From Pseudomonas frederiksbergensis (GTDB lineage: Bacteria > Pseudomonadota > Gammaproteobacteria > Pseudomonadales > Pseudomonadaceae): 64,000 bases of DNA. Below the pieces are notes generated by a model. The model worked only from the letters and a program-made list of their open reading frames with translations. It was not told the origin of the DNA and did not search any database. The DNA lies in assembly GCF_003732665.1 (NCBI RefSeq), contig NZ_MOBP01000001.1, forward strand, positions 43,466 to 107,465. The letters run 5' to 3'. A program made the position numbers and the translations under genes. This document shows positions 46,305 to 57,212 of the stretch, one piece after another; position 1 is the first letter of the stretch, and every line of letters starts with the position of its first letter.

Positions 46305-47912
46305 ATGACCGACCAGACTACCCGCCTGCCGATCCGCCGCGCCTTGATCAGCGTCTCCGACAAGACCGGGATCCTCGAATTCGCCAAGGAGCTTGAAGCC
46401 CTGGGTGTCGAGATCCTCTCCACCGGCGGGACGTTCAAGCTGCTGCGCGACAACGGTGTTGCCGCAGTGGAAGTCGCGGATTACACCGGTTTCGCGGAAA
46501 TGATGGACGGTCGGGTCAAGACCCTGCACCCGAAAATCCACGGCGGGATCCTTGGTCGTCGCGGTATCGACGACGCGATCATGAACGAGCACGGCATCAA
46601 GCCGATCGACCTGGTTGCGGTCAACCTGTACCCGTTCGAAGCCACCATCAACAAGCCAGGCTGCGACCTGCCGACCGCCATCGAGAACATCGACATCGGC
46701 GGCCCGACCATGGTCCGTTCGGCAGCCAAAAACCATAAAGACGTGGCCATCGTGGTGAATGCCAGCGACTACGCCAACGTCCTGGAAAGCCTCAAGGCCG
46801 GCGGCCTGACCTACGCTCAGCGTTTCGACCTGATGCTCAAGGCTTTCGAACACACCGCGGCCTACGACGGCATGATCGCCAACTACATGGGCACCGTGAA
46901 CCAGGCCGCTGAAACACTCAGCACCGAAGGTCGCAGCGAATTCCCGCGCACCTTCAACAGCCAGTTCGTCAAGGCTCAGGAAATGCGTTACGGCGAGAAC
47001 CCGCACCAGAGCGCAGCGTTCTACGTGGAAGCCAAGCCTGCCGAAGTCGGCATCGCCACCGCGACCCAACTGCAAGGCAAAGAGCTGTCGTACAACAACG
47101 TGGCCGACACCGACGCCGCGCTGGAATGTGTAAAGAGCTTCGTCAAGCCAGCCTGCGTGATCGTCAAGCACGCCAACCCGTGCGGCGTTGCGGTCAGCCC
47201 GGACGCTGAAGGCGGCATCCGCCAGGCTTACGAACTGGCCTACGCCACCGACACCGAGTCGGCGTTCGGCGGCATCATCGCCTTCAACCGCGAGCTGGAT
47301 GCTGAAACCGCCAAGGCTATCGTCGAGCGTCAATTCGTCGAAGTGATCATCGCGCCATCCGTCAGCGCAGAAGCCCGCGCCATCGTCGCCGCCAAAGCCA
47401 ACGTGCGCCTGCTGGCCTGCGGCGAGTGGTCGGCTGATCGCGCCGCTGCCTGGGACTACAAGCGCGTCAATGGCGGTTTGCTGGTACAGAGCCGCGACGT
47501 CGGCATGATCAGCGCCGATGACCTGAAAGTCGTGACCAAGCGTGCCCCGACCGAACAGGAAATCAACGACCTGATCTTCGCCTGGAAAGTCGCCAAGTAC
47601 GTTAAATCCAACGCCATCGTCTATGCCAAGAACCGCCAGACCATCGGTGTCGGTGCCGGCCAGATGAGCCGCGTGAACTCCGCTCGTATCGCCGCGATCA
47701 AGGCTGAACACGCCGGTTTGCAAGTGGCAGGCTCGGTGATGGCCTCCGACGCGTTCTTCCCGTTCCGCGACGGCCTGGACAATGCGGCCAAGGTCGGCAT
47801 CACCGCAGTGATCCAGCCGGGCGGCTCGATGCGTGATGCGGAAGTGATTGCCGCGGCTGACGAAGCCGGCATCGCCATGGTCTTCACCGGCATGCGCCAC
47901 TTCCGTCACTGA
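46305..47912 (+). CDS. purH: PurH, bifunctional AICAR formyltransferase / IMP cyclohydrolase
   Basis: This 535-residue enzyme performs the last two steps of IMP synthesis. The N-terminal IMP cyclohydrolase (MGS-like) domain has [18 protein letters not shown] and [15 protein letters not shown]. The C-terminal transformylase has [17 protein letters not shown] and the [20 protein letters not shown] motif. The ATG at 46305 has GGAAA seven bases upstream; an in-frame ATG at 46293 overlaps that site and is less likely. purD follows after a REP doublet. Confidence 0.97.
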   Translation: MTDQTTRLPIRRALISVSDKTGILEFAKELEALGVEILSTGGTFKLLRDNGVAAVEVADYTGFAEMMDGRVKTLHPKIHGGILGRRGIDDAIMNEHGIKPIDLVAVNLYPFEATINKPGCDLPTAIENIDIGGPTMVRSAAKNHKDVAIVVNASDYANVLESLKAGGLTYAQRFDLMLKAFEHTAAYDGMIANYMGTVNQAAETLSTEGRSEFPRTFNSQFVKAQEMRYGENPHQSAAFYVEAKPAEVGIATATQLQGKELSYNNVADTDAALECVKSFVKPACVIVKHANPCGVAVSPDAEGGIRQAYELAYATDTESAFGGIIAFNRELDAETAKAIVERQFVEVIIAPSVSAEARAIVAAKANVRLLACGEWSADRAAAWDYKRVNGGLLVQSRDVGMISADDLKVVTKRAPTEQEINDLIFAWKVAKYVKSNAIVYAKNRQTIGVGAGQMSRVNSARIAAIKAEHAGLQVAGSVMASDAFFPFRDGLDNAAKVGITAVIQPGGSMRDAEVIAAADEAGIAMVFTGMRHFRH

Positions 47913-47929
47913 GTCAACTTGATCGAAAT

Positions 47930-48016
47930 GTGGGAGCGGGCTTGCTCGCGAAAGCGGTCTTTCAGTCACATTGATGCTGGATGCGCCGCCGTCTTCGCGA
48001 GCAAGCCCGCTCCCAC
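47930..48016. repeat. REP doublet between purH and purD
   Basis: GTGGGAGCGGGCTTGCTCGCG faces TCGCGAGCAAGCCCGCTCCCAC across about 40 bp. It sits in the 148-bp gap between two co-directional purine genes and may reduce read-through or stabilise the purH mRNA end. Confidence 0.92.
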
Positions 48017-48060
48017 ATAAAGCGCTACTGCAGCGCCTTACAGAATTTGAGGTTTTTGAA

Positions 48061-49356
48061 ATGAATGTTTTGATCATTGGCAGCGGTGGCCGTGAACACG
48101 CCCTGGCCTGGAAAGTGGCTCAGGATCCGCGTGTGCAGAAGGTTTTCGTGGCTCCGGGCAACGCCGGCACCGCCATCGAAGCCAAGTGCGAGAACGTCGC
48201 CATCGACGTGCTGGCCCTTGAGCAACTGGCCGATTTCGCCGAAAAGAACGTATCCCTGACGATCGTTGGCCCTGAAGTCCCGCTGGTGGCCGGCGTTGTC
48301 GATCTGTTCCGCTCCCGTGGCCTGGATTGCTTCGGCCCGACCGCTGGCGCTGCCCAGCTGGAAGGTTCGAAAGCGTTCACCAAGGATTTCCTGGCGCGCC
48401 ACAAGATCCCGACCGCTGACTACCAGAACTTCACCGAGATCGAGCCGGCCCTGGCTTATCTGCGTGAAAAAGGCGCACCGATCGTGATCAAGGCCGATGG
48501 CCTGGCCGCCGGTAAAGGCGTAATCGTCGCCATGACCCTGACTGAAGCCGAAGACGCCGTGCGCGACATGCTCGCCGGCAACGCTTTTGGCGACGCCGGT
48601 TCCCGTGTCGTAATCGAAGAATTCCTCGATGGCGAAGAAGCCAGCTTCATCGTCATGGTCGACGGCAAGAACGTACTGCCGATGGCCACCAGCCAGGACC
48701 ACAAACGCGTCGGCGACGGCGACACCGGCCCGAACACCGGCGGCATGGGTGCCTACTCCCCTGCCCCGGTCGTGACCGCCGAAGTGCATCAACGCGTGAT
48801 GGACCTGGTGATCTGGCCAACCGTGCGCGGCATGGCTGACGAAGGCAATGTCTACACCGGTTTCCTCTACGCCGGCCTGATGATCGACAAAGCCGGTAAC
48901 CCAAAAGTCATCGAGTTCAACTGCCGGTTCGGCGACCCTGAGACCCAACCGGTGATGCTGCGTTTGCAGTCGAGCCTGGTATTGCTGGTCGAAGCGGCCC
49001 TGGCGCAAGCCCTGGACAAAGTTGAAGCGCAATGGGACCCACGTCCGAGCGTCGGCATCGTATTGGCAGCGGGCGGCTATCCTGGCGACTACGCTAAAGG
49101 CGTGGCGATCAACGGTCTGGATGCAGCGGCGGCATTGGAAGGTAAAGTCTTCCACGCCGGTACTGCGCTCAAGGACGGTCAGGTGGTGACGGCCGGTGGT
49201 CGGGTGCTGTGCGCCACGGCCATGGGCGCCAGCGTTGATGCTGCACAGCAGCAGGCTTACAAGCTGGCGGCGAAGATCGACTGGGAAGGCAGCTTCTATC
49301 GCAAGGACATTGGCTACCGTGCCATTGCCCGCGAGCGTGGCGAAAATCAGGAATAG
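48061..49356 (+). CDS. purD: PurD, phosphoribosylamine-glycine ligase
   Basis: This 431-residue ATP-grasp GAR synthetase has the N-terminal MNVLIIGSGGREHALAWKVA, the ATP-grasp lysine strand VIKADGLAAGKGVIVA (about 142-157) and the magnesium site EFNCRFGDPETQ. It joins glycine to phosphoribosylamine in purine synthesis. The ATG at 48061 gives the standard N-terminus. Confidence 0.97.
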   Translation: MNVLIIGSGGREHALAWKVAQDPRVQKVFVAPGNAGTAIEAKCENVAIDVLALEQLADFAEKNVSLTIVGPEVPLVAGVVDLFRSRGLDCFGPTAGAAQLEGSKAFTKDFLARHKIPTADYQNFTEIEPALAYLREKGAPIVIKADGLAAGKGVIVAMTLTEAEDAVRDMLAGNAFGDAGSRVVIEEFLDGEEASFIVMVDGKNVLPMATSQDHKRVGDGDTGPNTGGMGAYSPAPVVTAEVHQRVMDLVIWPTVRGMADEGNVYTGFLYAGLMIDKAGNPKVIEFNCRFGDPETQPVMLRLQSSLVLLVEAALAQALDKVEAQWDPRPSVGIVLAAGGYPGDYAKGVAINGLDAAAALEGKVFHAGTALKDGQVVTAGGRVLCATAMGASVDAAQQQAYKLAAKIDWEGSFYRKDIGYRAIARERGENQE

Positions 49357-49372
49357 GCCAGCCATTCGGCCA

Positions 49373-49395
49373 GGCAAGGGCTCGGGGCCCTTGCC
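49373..49395 (+). terminator. Probable purD stem-loop terminator
   Basis: GGCAAGGGC (49373-49381) and GCCCTTGCC (49387-49395) form a perfect 9-bp stem with a 5-nt loop 16 bp after the purD stop. There is no T-run, so it may act as an RNA 3'-end stabiliser instead. Confidence 0.5.
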
Positions 49396-49455
49396 GGACT
49401 ATTCCAGCGCCGCGCATAGTTATATTCTGGCATCAACCTACGAAGGGATTTCGCC

Positions 49456-52233
49456 GTGCGCTGGCTCAGGATTGCCATAGGTCTTACCGTCACTCTGTTG
49501 ACCTTGCTCTGCATGCTCCCGGCCCAGGCCGCGCAAGGCAGTGGCTGGTCGGTATTGCTCGACGAACAGGGCGACCTGGCGTTGAGCGACATCCGTTCCG
49601 CACGTTTCACCAATCAATTCAGCCCCATCGAACTCGACCGCCTCACCGCAGCCGAGCCCGATGGTGCGTTATGGCTGCGTTTCCGCCTGGCCCCTGGCAA
49701 GCATGAACAACTGCTGCGGGTGTTCGCCCCGGACCTGTCGCACCTCAATCTGTATGTGCTGGACGGCGACAAGCTGGTCGAGCAACTGAACACCGGCACC
49801 CAACAGCCCCAGGCTGATCGGCCGTTGCCCAGCAGCGATTTCATGTTGCCGCTGCCGCAAAGCGACAAAACCCTCGACGTTTACCTGCGACTGGTGTCCG
49901 AACACCAATTGCGGCCTTACATCACCCTGCAATCGGCGGTGATGACCGCAGCCAACCAGAACCTCACGCTGATCTACGGCCTGCTGTTCGGCTGCATCGC
50001 GATGCTGATCCTGCACAACATCGTGCGGTACGCCTACACCCGCTCGCGCAGTAGCCTGTGGTTGGCGGCGTGCGAGTTCCTGCTGATGCTCAGCTTGATC
50101 CTGCTGCTGAACCTGGTCGGGCCGTGGCTGCCGAACTGGCACGCGATCCAGACACCCGGCGCTTACCTCGCCCTGTTGCTGACGGCGCCCTGCGGGCTGA
50201 TGTTCGCCTACCGCTTCTTCGCGCCGCTGGGTCCGCATCCGCTGAACAAACTGCTGCTCGGGGACATCCTGTTCACCGTGGTCAGCGGGTTGCTCCTGTT
50301 GTTCGTCAACACCCTGCCGCTGAACATCATCACCTATGCCCTGGTCGCCCTCGCCGGCCTGAGCATGTTGTTCGTCAGCGCCTTTCACTGGCAAAAGGGC
50401 TATCGCCCGGCGCGGCTGTTCGTGGCGGCGATGGTGGTGTTCAACATCGGCGCGTTAATTATCCTCCCGGCACTGCTGGGGCTGACCCTGATAGCGCCGC
50501 AAGGCCTGATCATCACCCTGCTGGCCTTCATCTGCATCAGCGGCCTGTTGATGAGCATTGCCCTGGGCGAACGCCAGCGCAGCATCACCGAAGACCGTTT
50601 CAGCGTCAGTCGCGACTTGGCTGCCAGCAATGCCGAGATCAACGCCAAGGCCGAATTCCTGGCCAAGATCAGCCACGAAATCCGCACGCCGATGAATGGC
50701 GTGCTGGGCATGACCGAGTTGCTGCTGGGCACACCGTTGTCGGTCAAACAGCGGGATTACGTGCAGACCATCCACAGCGCCGGCAATGAATTGCTGACCC
50801 TGATCAACGAGATTCTCGACATTTCCAAGCTCGAATCCGGGCAGATCGAACTGGACGACGTGCAGTTCGACCTCAATGCCCTGATCGAAGATTGCCTGAG
50901 TATTTTCCGGGCCAAGGCCGAACAGCAGAACGTCGAGCTGATCAGCTTTATCCAGCCGCAAGTGCCACGGGTGATCAGCGGCGACCCGACGCGCCTGCGC
51001 CAGACCCTGCTGAGCCTGCTGGAAAACGCTCTGAAGAAAACCGACGAAGGCGAGATTCTGATCGTCGTCGCCCTCGACGAACGCAGCGCCAAACCGCGCC
51101 TGCGCATCGCCGTGCAGGACAGCGGCGTGCCGATGGAAGCCGAAGAGCGCGATGCACTGATGCACGCCGAGTTGCACAGCAAGCACTTCCTCTCGGCCAC
51201 GCGCCTGGGCGGCAATTTGGGGCTGGTGATCGCCCGACAACTGATTCGCCTGATGCAAGGGGAGTTCGGGATCAAGAGCGGCGCCAACCAGGGCAGCACC
51301 TTGTGGCTGACCTTGCCGCTGGACCCTGATCGCCTCGAACACCCGACCTCCGACCTCGACAGCCCATTGCAAGGCGCACGGGTGCTGGTGGTGGACGACA
51401 ACGACACCTGCCGCAAAGTGCTGGTGCAGCAATGCAGCGCCTGGGGCCTGAATGTCAGTGCCGTGCCGTCCGGCAAAGAGGCATTGGCGTTGCTGCGCAC
51501 CAAGGCGCATCTGCGTGATTATTTCGACGTGGTCCTGCTGGACCAGAACATGCCCGGCATGACCGGCATGCAACTGGCGGCCAAGATCAAGGAAGACCCG
51601 AGCCTCAACCACGACATCCTGTTGATCATGCTCACCGGCATCAGCAATGCGCCGAGCAAGATCATCGCCCGCAACTCGGGGATCAAGCGCATCCTCGCCA
51701 AACCGGTGGCCGGCTACACCCTCAAGACCACCCTGGCGGACGAGCTGAACCAGCGCAACAAAGGCCTGGCCGTGTCCCATCACCTGCCCGCCGGCCCGCC
51801 CCTGCCGGTCAAGGTGCCGAGCGATTTCAGGATCCTGGTGGCCGAAGACAACAGCATCTCGACCAAAGTCATTCGCGGCATGCTGGGCAAGCTCAACCTG
51901 CAACCGGACACCGCCAGCAACGGCGAGGAAGCCTTGCAGGCGATGAAGGCCCAGCGCTACGACCTGGTACTGATGGACTGCGAAATGCCGATCCTCGACG
52001 GTTTCTCCGCCACCCAGCAGTTGCGGGCGTGGGAAGTCGGTAACCAGCGGATTCGCACCCCCGTGGTGGCGCTGACCGCGCATATCCTCGCCGAGCACAA
52101 AGAGCGTGCGCGCCAGGCCGGCATGGACGGGCACATGGCCAAACCGGTGGAGTTGTCGCAGTTGCGCGAATTGATCGAGCACTGGGTCGCCGAGCGCGAT
52201 CAGCAGAACCGGGTCACGACGCCAGCGTCCTGA
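49456..52233 (+). CDS. retS: RetS hybrid sensor kinase
   Basis: This 925-residue hybrid sensor has the RetS plan. A signal peptide is followed by a periplasmic 7TMR-DISMED2 domain (about 25-165), seven hydrophobic helices (7TMR-DISM, about 170-370), HisKA with [16 protein letters not shown] (His407), a HATPase domain, and two receivers with phosphoacceptors D696 (VLLDQNMPG) and D841 (LVLMDCEMP). RetS binds GacS and blocks the Gac/Rsm pathway, favouring acute or motile behaviour. The start is GTG at 49456 with AAGGGAT upstream. It follows purD, as in P. aeruginosa. Confidence 0.95.
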   Translation: MRWLRIAIGLTVTLLTLLCMLPAQAAQGSGWSVLLDEQGDLALSDIRSARFTNQFSPIELDRLTAAEPDGALWLRFRLAPGKHEQLLRVFAPDLSHLNLYVLDGDKLVEQLNTGTQQPQADRPLPSSDFMLPLPQSDKTLDVYLRLVSEHQLRPYITLQSAVMTAANQNLTLIYGLLFGCIAMLILHNIVRYAYTRSRSSLWLAACEFLLMLSLILLLNLVGPWLPNWHAIQTPGAYLALLLTAPCGLMFAYRFFAPLGPHPLNKLLLGDILFTVVSGLLLLFVNTLPLNIITYALVALAGLSMLFVSAFHWQKGYRPARLFVAAMVVFNIGALIILPALLGLTLIAPQGLIITLLAFICISGLLMSIALGERQRSITEDRFSVSRDLAASNAEINAKAEFLAKISHEIRTPMNGVLGMTELLLGTPLSVKQRDYVQTIHSAGNELLTLINEILDISKLESGQIELDDVQFDLNALIEDCLSIFRAKAEQQNVELISFIQPQVPRVISGDPTRLRQTLLSLLENALKKTDEGEILIVVALDERSAKPRLRIAVQDSGVPMEAEERDALMHAELHSKHFLSATRLGGNLGLVIARQLIRLMQGEFGIKSGANQGSTLWLTLPLDPDRLEHPTSDLDSPLQGARVLVVDDNDTCRKVLVQQCSAWGLNVSAVPSGKEALALLRTKAHLRDYFDVVLLDQNMPGMTGMQLAAKIKEDPSLNHDILLIMLTGISNAPSKIIARNSGIKRILAKPVAGYTLKTTLADELNQRNKGLAVSHHLPAGPPLPVKVPSDFRILVAEDNSISTKVIRGMLGKLNLQPDTASNGEEALQAMKAQRYDLVLMDCEMPILDGFSATQQLRAWEVGNQRIRTPVVALTAHILAEHKERARQAGMDGHMAKPVELSQLRELIEHWVAERDQQNRVTTPAS

Positions 52234-52297
52234 GCCGACAGACGCCATGGCGCCTGATAGACTCCGCCTCGACTTCCCTCGCCAGTGAGCTAGCACC

Positions 52298-52894
52298 ATG
52301 CTCCATGTGTTGTTCAGTGTTTACCTGAAGATGCTGGTGCTCTACAGCCCGTTCTTCGTGTTGTCCTGTTTTATCAGCCTGACCCGTGGTTATTCGCGCA
52401 AGGAGCAACGTCGCCTGGCCTGGAAAGTGGCGCTCGCCACCCTGGTGTCCAGCGTCCTGCTGTACTTGTTCGGGCGGGTAATATTCAGCGTGTTCGGCAT
52501 TACCGTGGATGCGTTTCGCATCGGCGCCGGCAGCGTGCTGTTCATCTCGGCATTGGGCATGGCCCAGGGCAAGGCCGTGGTGCAGACCGACAATGTGCAG
52601 CAGGACGTGACCATTGTGCCGCTGACCATCCCGCTGACTGTCGGCCCCGGCACCATCGGTGCGCTGCTGGTGATGGGCGTAAGCCAGCCGCATTGGGATG
52701 ACAAGCTCACCGCGATTCTCAGCATTGCCTTGGCCAGTTTCACCGTTGGGGTGGTGCTTTATTTGTCCAACCACATCGAGCGGATTCTTGGTGATCAGGG
52801 CTTGCAGATTGTCAGCCGACTGATGGGGTTGTTTGTGTGCGCATTGGCGGCGCAGATTATTTTTACCGGGGTGAAGGGTTACCTGGTGCCGTAG
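52298..52894 (+). CDS. MarC-family integral membrane protein
   Basis: This 198-residue protein has six hydrophobic segments and the MarC-family features FRIGAGSVLFISALGMAQGK and VPLTIPLTVGPGTIGALLVM. Despite the name, MarC proteins are not involved in multiple antibiotic resistance and their function is unknown. The ATG at 52298 has a weak ribosome site. It lies 64 bp after retS, and the next genes, to the right, are accessory. Confidence 0.9.
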   Translation: MLHVLFSVYLKMLVLYSPFFVLSCFISLTRGYSRKEQRRLAWKVALATLVSSVLLYLFGRVIFSVFGITVDAFRIGAGSVLFISALGMAQGKAVVQTDNVQQDVTIVPLTIPLTVGPGTIGALLVMGVSQPHWDDKLTAILSIALASFTVGVVLYLSNHIERILGDQGLQIVSRLMGLFVCALAAQIIFTGVKGYLVP

Positions 52895-52963
52895 ACGTTT
52901 TGTCTGACGCTGGCACCTCGCCTCGTTGGGCGCCTTGACCGGTCGCGAGCGGTGTAGAAGAGA

Positions 52964-53650
52964 TCAATGCAGTTCCACAATCTCGTCTTCGCGCCGCGTA
53001 CCGAGTATCGACAGCACCGTTGATCGGGAGAAATCTTCGTACTCATCAGTTAGCTGGGCCTGAAAGCACGATAGATGAACGCTGCCCCTGATCCGGTCAG
53101 CCATAAACTGTTGACTCATAAAGTTTGAGCTCAACGGCTCGGCGACTGCAAAGCTAATCCTGAGCATCTTCAACGTCGCGGTTTCGTCGACAAGGCCAAC
53201 TTGCAGCCGGATTCGGGTCAGGCCCTGGCTATCCGTTGACTCGCTCGTTCCAATCACCGGTTCCACAGCGTGCCGCGTCAGAACTTGCAGGCTCGTGCAG
53301 TTTGAAGCACCAGTGGAAAGAGATTGCAGGGCCGGATGTATTAACGCTATTTGCTCACGCGAAAAAAAACGTTCCAACGCGTTGTCGATCACACTGGCAA
53401 CCGATACGTGGCCTTCTCGCCCTAATGTATAAACATCCCCCGCCGTTCCCAAAACATTAAAATGCAGCCGGCGCAGCAATATTGAATACACTTCGCACCA
53501 CAGGTCAAAGTCTTTAAATTCCGGATGCTTATTAGTTGACGCCAACTGCATGTAAAGCGTAGATGCCGTAACGTCATCACGCTGCGAACTTCCCAGCACT
53601 GGAGACAAAACCAAAACACTGCCGCCACTGACATAACGGTGACTGTCCAT
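52964..53650 (-). CDS. Unrecognised protein A of a three-member paralogue family
   Basis: This 228-residue soluble protein has no signal peptide. AGAGGA precedes the ATG at 53650. I do not recognise a family. By eye it aligns with the proteins at 53709-54521 and 59324-60085. LYMQLASTNKHPEFKD leads to LWCEVYSILLRRLHF, which fits the WxEHYxxxLxxxGW block of the others (here with Val and Phe at the His and final Trp positions). The C-terminus FQAQLTDEYEDFSRS matches their FTIxxxD block. It lies 58 bp downstream of the second paralogue but behind a terminator, so it may be expressed only by read-through or from its own promoter. The surrounding DNA is more AT-rich than the core genome. Confidence 0.75.
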   Translation of the reverse strand: MDSHRYVSGGSVLVLSPVLGSSQRDDVTASTLYMQLASTNKHPEFKDFDLWCEVYSILLRRLHFNVLGTAGDVYTLGREGHVSVASVIDNALERFFSREQIALIHPALQSLSTGASNCTSLQVLTRHAVEPVIGTSESTDSQGLTRIRLQVGLVDETATLKMLRISFAVAEPLSSNFMSQQFMADRIRGSVHLSCFQAQLTDEYEDFSRSTVLSILGTRREDEIVELH

Positions 53651-53668
53651 ATCTTTAATTTCCTCTTG

Positions 53669-53700
53669 GAAAAAAAGCCAAGCGCGTTAACGCTTGGCTT
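53669..53700 (-). terminator. Intrinsic terminator after paralogue B
   Basis: AAGCCAAGCG (53675-53684), a loop of six, then CGCTTGGCTT (53691-53700): a perfect 10-bp stem. On the minus strand it is followed by TTTTTTCC. It closes the gene at 53709-54521 before the start of the gene at 53650. Confidence 0.93.
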
Positions 53701-53708
53701 CCAAAAAA

Positions 53709-54521
53709 TTACTTGATGCCGAACTCCAGTTCCAGCGCCTGGTCTGCGGCTTCAAAGAACGCATTGGCTGCCGCTTCTTTTTTGGATGTGTAGTCATCTT
53801 CATAAATAGTAAAAGTGGCTTTACCTTGGTACACCTGTGCCCCGGCATGCATTTTGTCGAAGAAGACTATTTTTTTATTACCGGCGTCAGAGAAATAGGA
53901 AGTTGTTCCCAGTGCGGCCCAGACATCTTCTCCGGCGTCCTGTGCCACGGTCATTACCCCCATCGAGGCGCCATAGGCTTTCTGGCCGTTTTTCTCATAC
54001 AACTTCAACGCTTCCGGGCTCTTCGCCAAGCCTTCGATCGTCTTGTTCGCGACCGCTTTCAAGACAGCAGCGGTGGTGCCGGCCGCGCCACCAATGGCTG
54101 CCTGAACAATATCGAGAACAATATTGCTCATGCTAAGACCACTGTATTCGGACTCATAACCCGTGTAAGACGCGTTCATTTTGGTCCACCCCATCGCCCT
54201 CATACCCAGGACGTAGTGTTCCCAGCGCAGAACCTGCTGGTCTTTTTTTGGATATTTGATTTCAGCGGAAAGGTCCGCAAAAAACTGAGTCCGCTTGATA
54301 ATGGTCTTGTAACGGCGACTCATACCTTCGGGAAAACCAATCAAAGTTGTATTAGAAATGGCCGCATTCAATTTATCTCGATCAATCGGCAAATCCACTG
54401 CCGCACGCATTGTTTGACGGGGCGCCAATGCCTGGATAACCGGCATGCAAGTTTCCATGCAGTCTTCGATAAATGCCAGACTTTCGGCTTCAGTCATTTT
54501 TACATCAGGTACATTATTCAT
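53709..54521 (-). CDS. Unrecognised protein B of the paralogue family
   Basis: This 270-residue soluble protein has no signal peptide. AAGGA lies about seven bases before the ATG at 54521. FFADLSAEIKYPKKD is followed by WEHYVLGMRAMGW (about residues 100-125), then a Gly/Ala-rich helix (IVLDIVQAAIGGAAGTTAAV, about 137-156) that could insert in or lie on a membrane, and a C-terminal FTIYEDDYTSKKEA ending ALELEFGIK. The block spacing A(D/E)xxA(D/E)xK ... WxEHY ... GW matches the protein at 59324-60085. The function is unknown; a toxin or self/non-self protein is one possibility, without direct evidence. Its upstream region (54522-54753) is strikingly AT-rich and otherwise empty. Confidence 0.78.
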   Translation of the reverse strand: MNNVPDVKMTEAESLAFIEDCMETCMPVIQALAPRQTMRAAVDLPIDRDKLNAAISNTTLIGFPEGMSRRYKTIIKRTQFFADLSAEIKYPKKDQQVLRWEHYVLGMRAMGWTKMNASYTGYESEYSGLSMSNIVLDIVQAAIGGAAGTTAAVLKAVANKTIEGLAKSPEALKLYEKNGQKAYGASMGVMTVAQDAGEDVWAALGTTSYFSDAGNKKIVFFDKMHAGAQVYQGKATFTIYEDDYTSKKEAAANAFFEAADQALELEFGIK

Positions 54522-54753
54522 AATCAAAGTTCCTTTTAGATAGATATGAGCCAACTCCGGCTCGACGAGAAAATTAACGCACCCCGCGCTTCAACTTCAA
54601 CTTAACAAGAAGAACAAAACATTTCAAAAACAAAGTATAAGCAACTAACAAGTGATCAAAAACACTGTCACAACACAAACTAATAAGCCAAGGCACGCAC
54701 CAAGGTCGAAACGGCAACGTCCCGATGAACAAATAACTTTGCGACGGATAAAA

Positions 54754-54777
54754 AAAACGCCTCCGAAGAGGCGTTTT
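54754..54777 (-). terminator. cobGHIJ operon terminator
   Basis: AAAACGCCTC, loop CGAA, GAGGCGTTTT is a perfect 10-bp stem three bases beyond the cobJ stop, with a long T-run on the minus strand (TTTTTTT). It may also work on the plus strand. Confidence 0.93.
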
Positions 54778-54780
54778 GAC

Positions 54781-56490
54781 TTAACCGGCAGGCTTGTCGC
54801 CATACCAGCGCGGCGTGTAGACCCACTCGCCCCCCTCGGCGCGGGGGAACACGCACGTCGTGGACGAACCGATCAGCACCATCGTGCGCATGTCCACTTG
54901 GTCCGGGGTCAACTGGCCCAGGGTGGTCACACGCAATGTCTGGCCCGGCCGGCCGATATCACGGCCCAGCACCACCGGTGTGTCGGCGGTGCGGTGTTGC
55001 GCGACGATCTCCAGCGCACGGCCCAATTGCCACGGACGGGAACGGGAAATCGGGTTGTAGAAGGCCAGCGCCAGATCGGCCTGGGACGCCAGGTCGAGGC
55101 GTTTCTCAATGATCGCCCACGGCTTGAGGTTGTCCGACAGCGACATCACACAGAAGTCATGCCCCAGCGGTGCCCCGGCCTGGGCCGCGGTGGCCAGGGA
55201 CGCGGAGACGCCGGGCAGGATTTCCAGGTCGACGTTATGCCAGTTCGCATCGCTCGATTCGTGCAAGGCTTCGAGCACTGCGGCGGCCATGGCGAACACG
55301 CCCGGATCGCCGGACGACACCACCACCACCGAACGCCCCTGGGCCGCGAGTTCGAACGCGTGGCGGGCACGCTGCATCTCTTCGCGGTTATCGGTGCAGT
55401 GCATCACCTGATCGGCGCGGAACGGCCCGGCCATGCGCACGTAGGTTTCGTAACCCAGTACGTCATTGGCCCGGGCCAGTTCGGCTTTCACCGCTGGCAC
55501 CATCAGTTCGGCGGCACCGGGGCCGAGTCCGATCACGGCCAGACGACCACGCGGGCGACCGATCAGCAGTGGATCGACAGGTTCGGCGGCGACGGCAATG
55601 GCCATCGAGTCGTTGATGTCGATGGATGTGAGCAGCGACGGCGCGACACTTCGGGCCAGCTCAAACACAGTGCCGGACCGGGCGCTGAAACGCAGCGGCA
55701 CACCCAGTTCCAGCGCCGCTTCACGCAATGACGGGTTGGCCATCTCGCGCTCATCGCTCAGCAAACAGGCCAACGATTGCAGCGCAATATTGGCTTCACG
55801 CAACGCGGCACGAATGGCATCAGCCGTTCCCGCCGTCACGGCCACAACCACATTACGCGGGTAAATCAGCAGCTCATTGGCACTCGGCTGACGCTCGGCA
55901 TGCCCGACATGAATCGCCAATCGCGCCTGTCGGTCTTCCGGCAACTGCGCCGCATCCAACCATGGCGCAGGGCCTTCGATACGCACCGATTCGCCCGCGA
56001 GCAGGTCAGAAACGAAGCGCTTGCCCAACTCCAGATCGCCCAAGGCATAACCGCTGGGCGGGTTGAGCAGGCAAGTGCCAAAACGCAATTCACCGCTGGT
56101 GGTGATCGCGGCGGCGACGTCCAGCGCGGCGGCGATCTCTCGCGCCAGCACGTTCACCCCGCCTAAACCGCCGAGCAGCGGCACCACGGCGCTACCGTCT
56201 TCAGCCACGGCCAGCACCGGCGGCTCGGCACCCTTTTCCAGCAGCAACGGCGCCAGAGTGCGGATGACGATGCCGGCGGCGCACAGGGCAATGATCGGTG
56301 TGTCTTGCTGATAGAGCTCGCGCAACGTCGTGCCGAACTCTTGATAGTCGCGGTCGGCGCCCTCAACCCGCCCGGCCAGTCCGTGGATCACGGCGTTCGG
56401 GTAGCGTTGCTGAATGCGCCGCGCCGTGGCGAGGCTGCCATTGCCAAGGATGACAATCGCCGGAGCCGGACGGCCGATCACCCTTGCCAC
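54781..56490 (-). CDS. cobJ: CobJ precorrin-3B C17-methyltransferase fused to a CbiG/CobE-type domain
   Basis: This 569-residue fusion has an N-terminal CbiG-like region (about 1-310: [30 protein letters not shown], then a CobE/CbiG C-domain with [13 protein letters not shown] and SIDINDS) followed by the CobJ/CbiH tetrapyrrole methylase (about 325-569: [55 protein letters not shown]). It ring-contracts and methylates C17 in corrin synthesis. The fusion is standard in Pseudomonas. It is the last gene of the leftward operon, and its start overlaps cobI by 13 bp. Confidence 0.94.
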   Translation of the reverse strand: MARVIGRPAPAIVILGNGSLATARRIQQRYPNAVIHGLAGRVEGADRDYQEFGTTLRELYQQDTPIIALCAAGIVIRTLAPLLLEKGAEPPVLAVAEDGSAVVPLLGGLGGVNVLAREIAAALDVAAAITTSGELRFGTCLLNPPSGYALGDLELGKRFVSDLLAGESVRIEGPAPWLDAAQLPEDRQARLAIHVGHAERQPSANELLIYPRNVVVAVTAGTADAIRAALREANIALQSLACLLSDEREMANPSLREAALELGVPLRFSARSGTVFELARSVAPSLLTSIDINDSMAIAVAAEPVDPLLIGRPRGRLAVIGLGPGAAELMVPAVKAELARANDVLGYETYVRMAGPFRADQVMHCTDNREEMQRARHAFELAAQGRSVVVVSSGDPGVFAMAAAVLEALHESSDANWHNVDLEILPGVSASLATAAQAGAPLGHDFCVMSLSDNLKPWAIIEKRLDLASQADLALAFYNPISRSRPWQLGRALEIVAQHRTADTPVVLGRDIGRPGQTLRVTTLGQLTPDQVDMRTMVLIGSSTTCVFPRAEGGEWVYTPRWYGDKPAG

Positions 56491-57212
56491 CGTTCACCGG
56501 GCACGATGATCAGCGAGAAGTACGGCGAAGACATCGGCTCGACTTCATCCAGCGGGACGATTTTCTGGTTGGCCATGGTTGCGCGTTCGACGTACAGCGC
56601 GCGCCCGGCCAGACCGAGGTCTTCCAGCACTTGCCGCACCTTGGGAAAGTTGCGCCCCAGCTTCATGATCACTGCGGCGTCGGCATCCGCCAGGCGTCGC
56701 TTGAGCTCGTCATGGGGCAGCACGCCGGACAACACCGACAAACTCTGATTGCGATACACCAACGGCGCACCGAGCACCGAAGCGCCGCCGAGCATCGAGC
56801 ACACACCCGGCACCACCTCGGCGACGTAACGCTCGGCCAGGCGATCGTGCAGGTACATGTAGGAACCGTAGAAGAACGGATCACCTTCGCAAATCACCGC
56901 CACGTCACGGCCGGCATCCAGGTGTTGCGCCAATTGCTCGGCGGCAGTGTCGTAGAAATCGCTGATCACCTGCTCATAGGACAGCGGCGCCGGCAACGCT
57001 TCGGTGGTCACCGGGTACACCAGCGGCAGCAGGTTTTGCGCATCGACAAGGTGCGCTTCGATGATGCCGAACGCATTGCCCTTTTTGCCCTTGGCGACGA
57101 AGTACGCCACCACCGGCGATTCGCGCAGCAAGCGCAGGGCTTTGACGGTAATCAGTTCCGGATCACCGGGGCCGACGCCCAGGCCGATCAAGCGTCCAGG
57201 CTGCTGCATCAT
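56478..57212 (-). CDS. cobI: CobI, precorrin-2 C20-methyltransferase
   Basis: This 244-residue SAM-dependent tetrapyrrole methylase has [20 protein letters not shown] at the N-terminus, [20 protein letters not shown] and [19 protein letters not shown], the CobI/CbiL signatures. It methylates C20 of precorrin-2. The start ATGATG overlaps the cobH stop, with GGAG five bases upstream. Confidence 0.95.
   Translation of the reverse strand: MMQQPGRLIGLGVGPGDPELITVKALRLLRESPVVAYFVAKGKKGNAFGIIEAHLVDAQNLLPLVYPVTTEALPAPLSYEQVISDFYDTAAEQLAQHLDAGRDVAVICEGDPFFYGSYMYLHDRLAERYVAEVVPGVCSMLGGASVLGAPLVYRNQSLSVLSGVLPHDELKRRLADADAAVIMKLGRNFPKVRQVLEDLGLAGRALYVERATMANQKIVPLDEVEPMSSPYFSLIIVPGERWQG

Noticed and set aside
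45924..48077. A 717-codon minus-strand frame opposite fis and purH
   Set aside because: It runs antisense to fis, a terminator, purH and a REP doublet; a real gene would not read through all of these.
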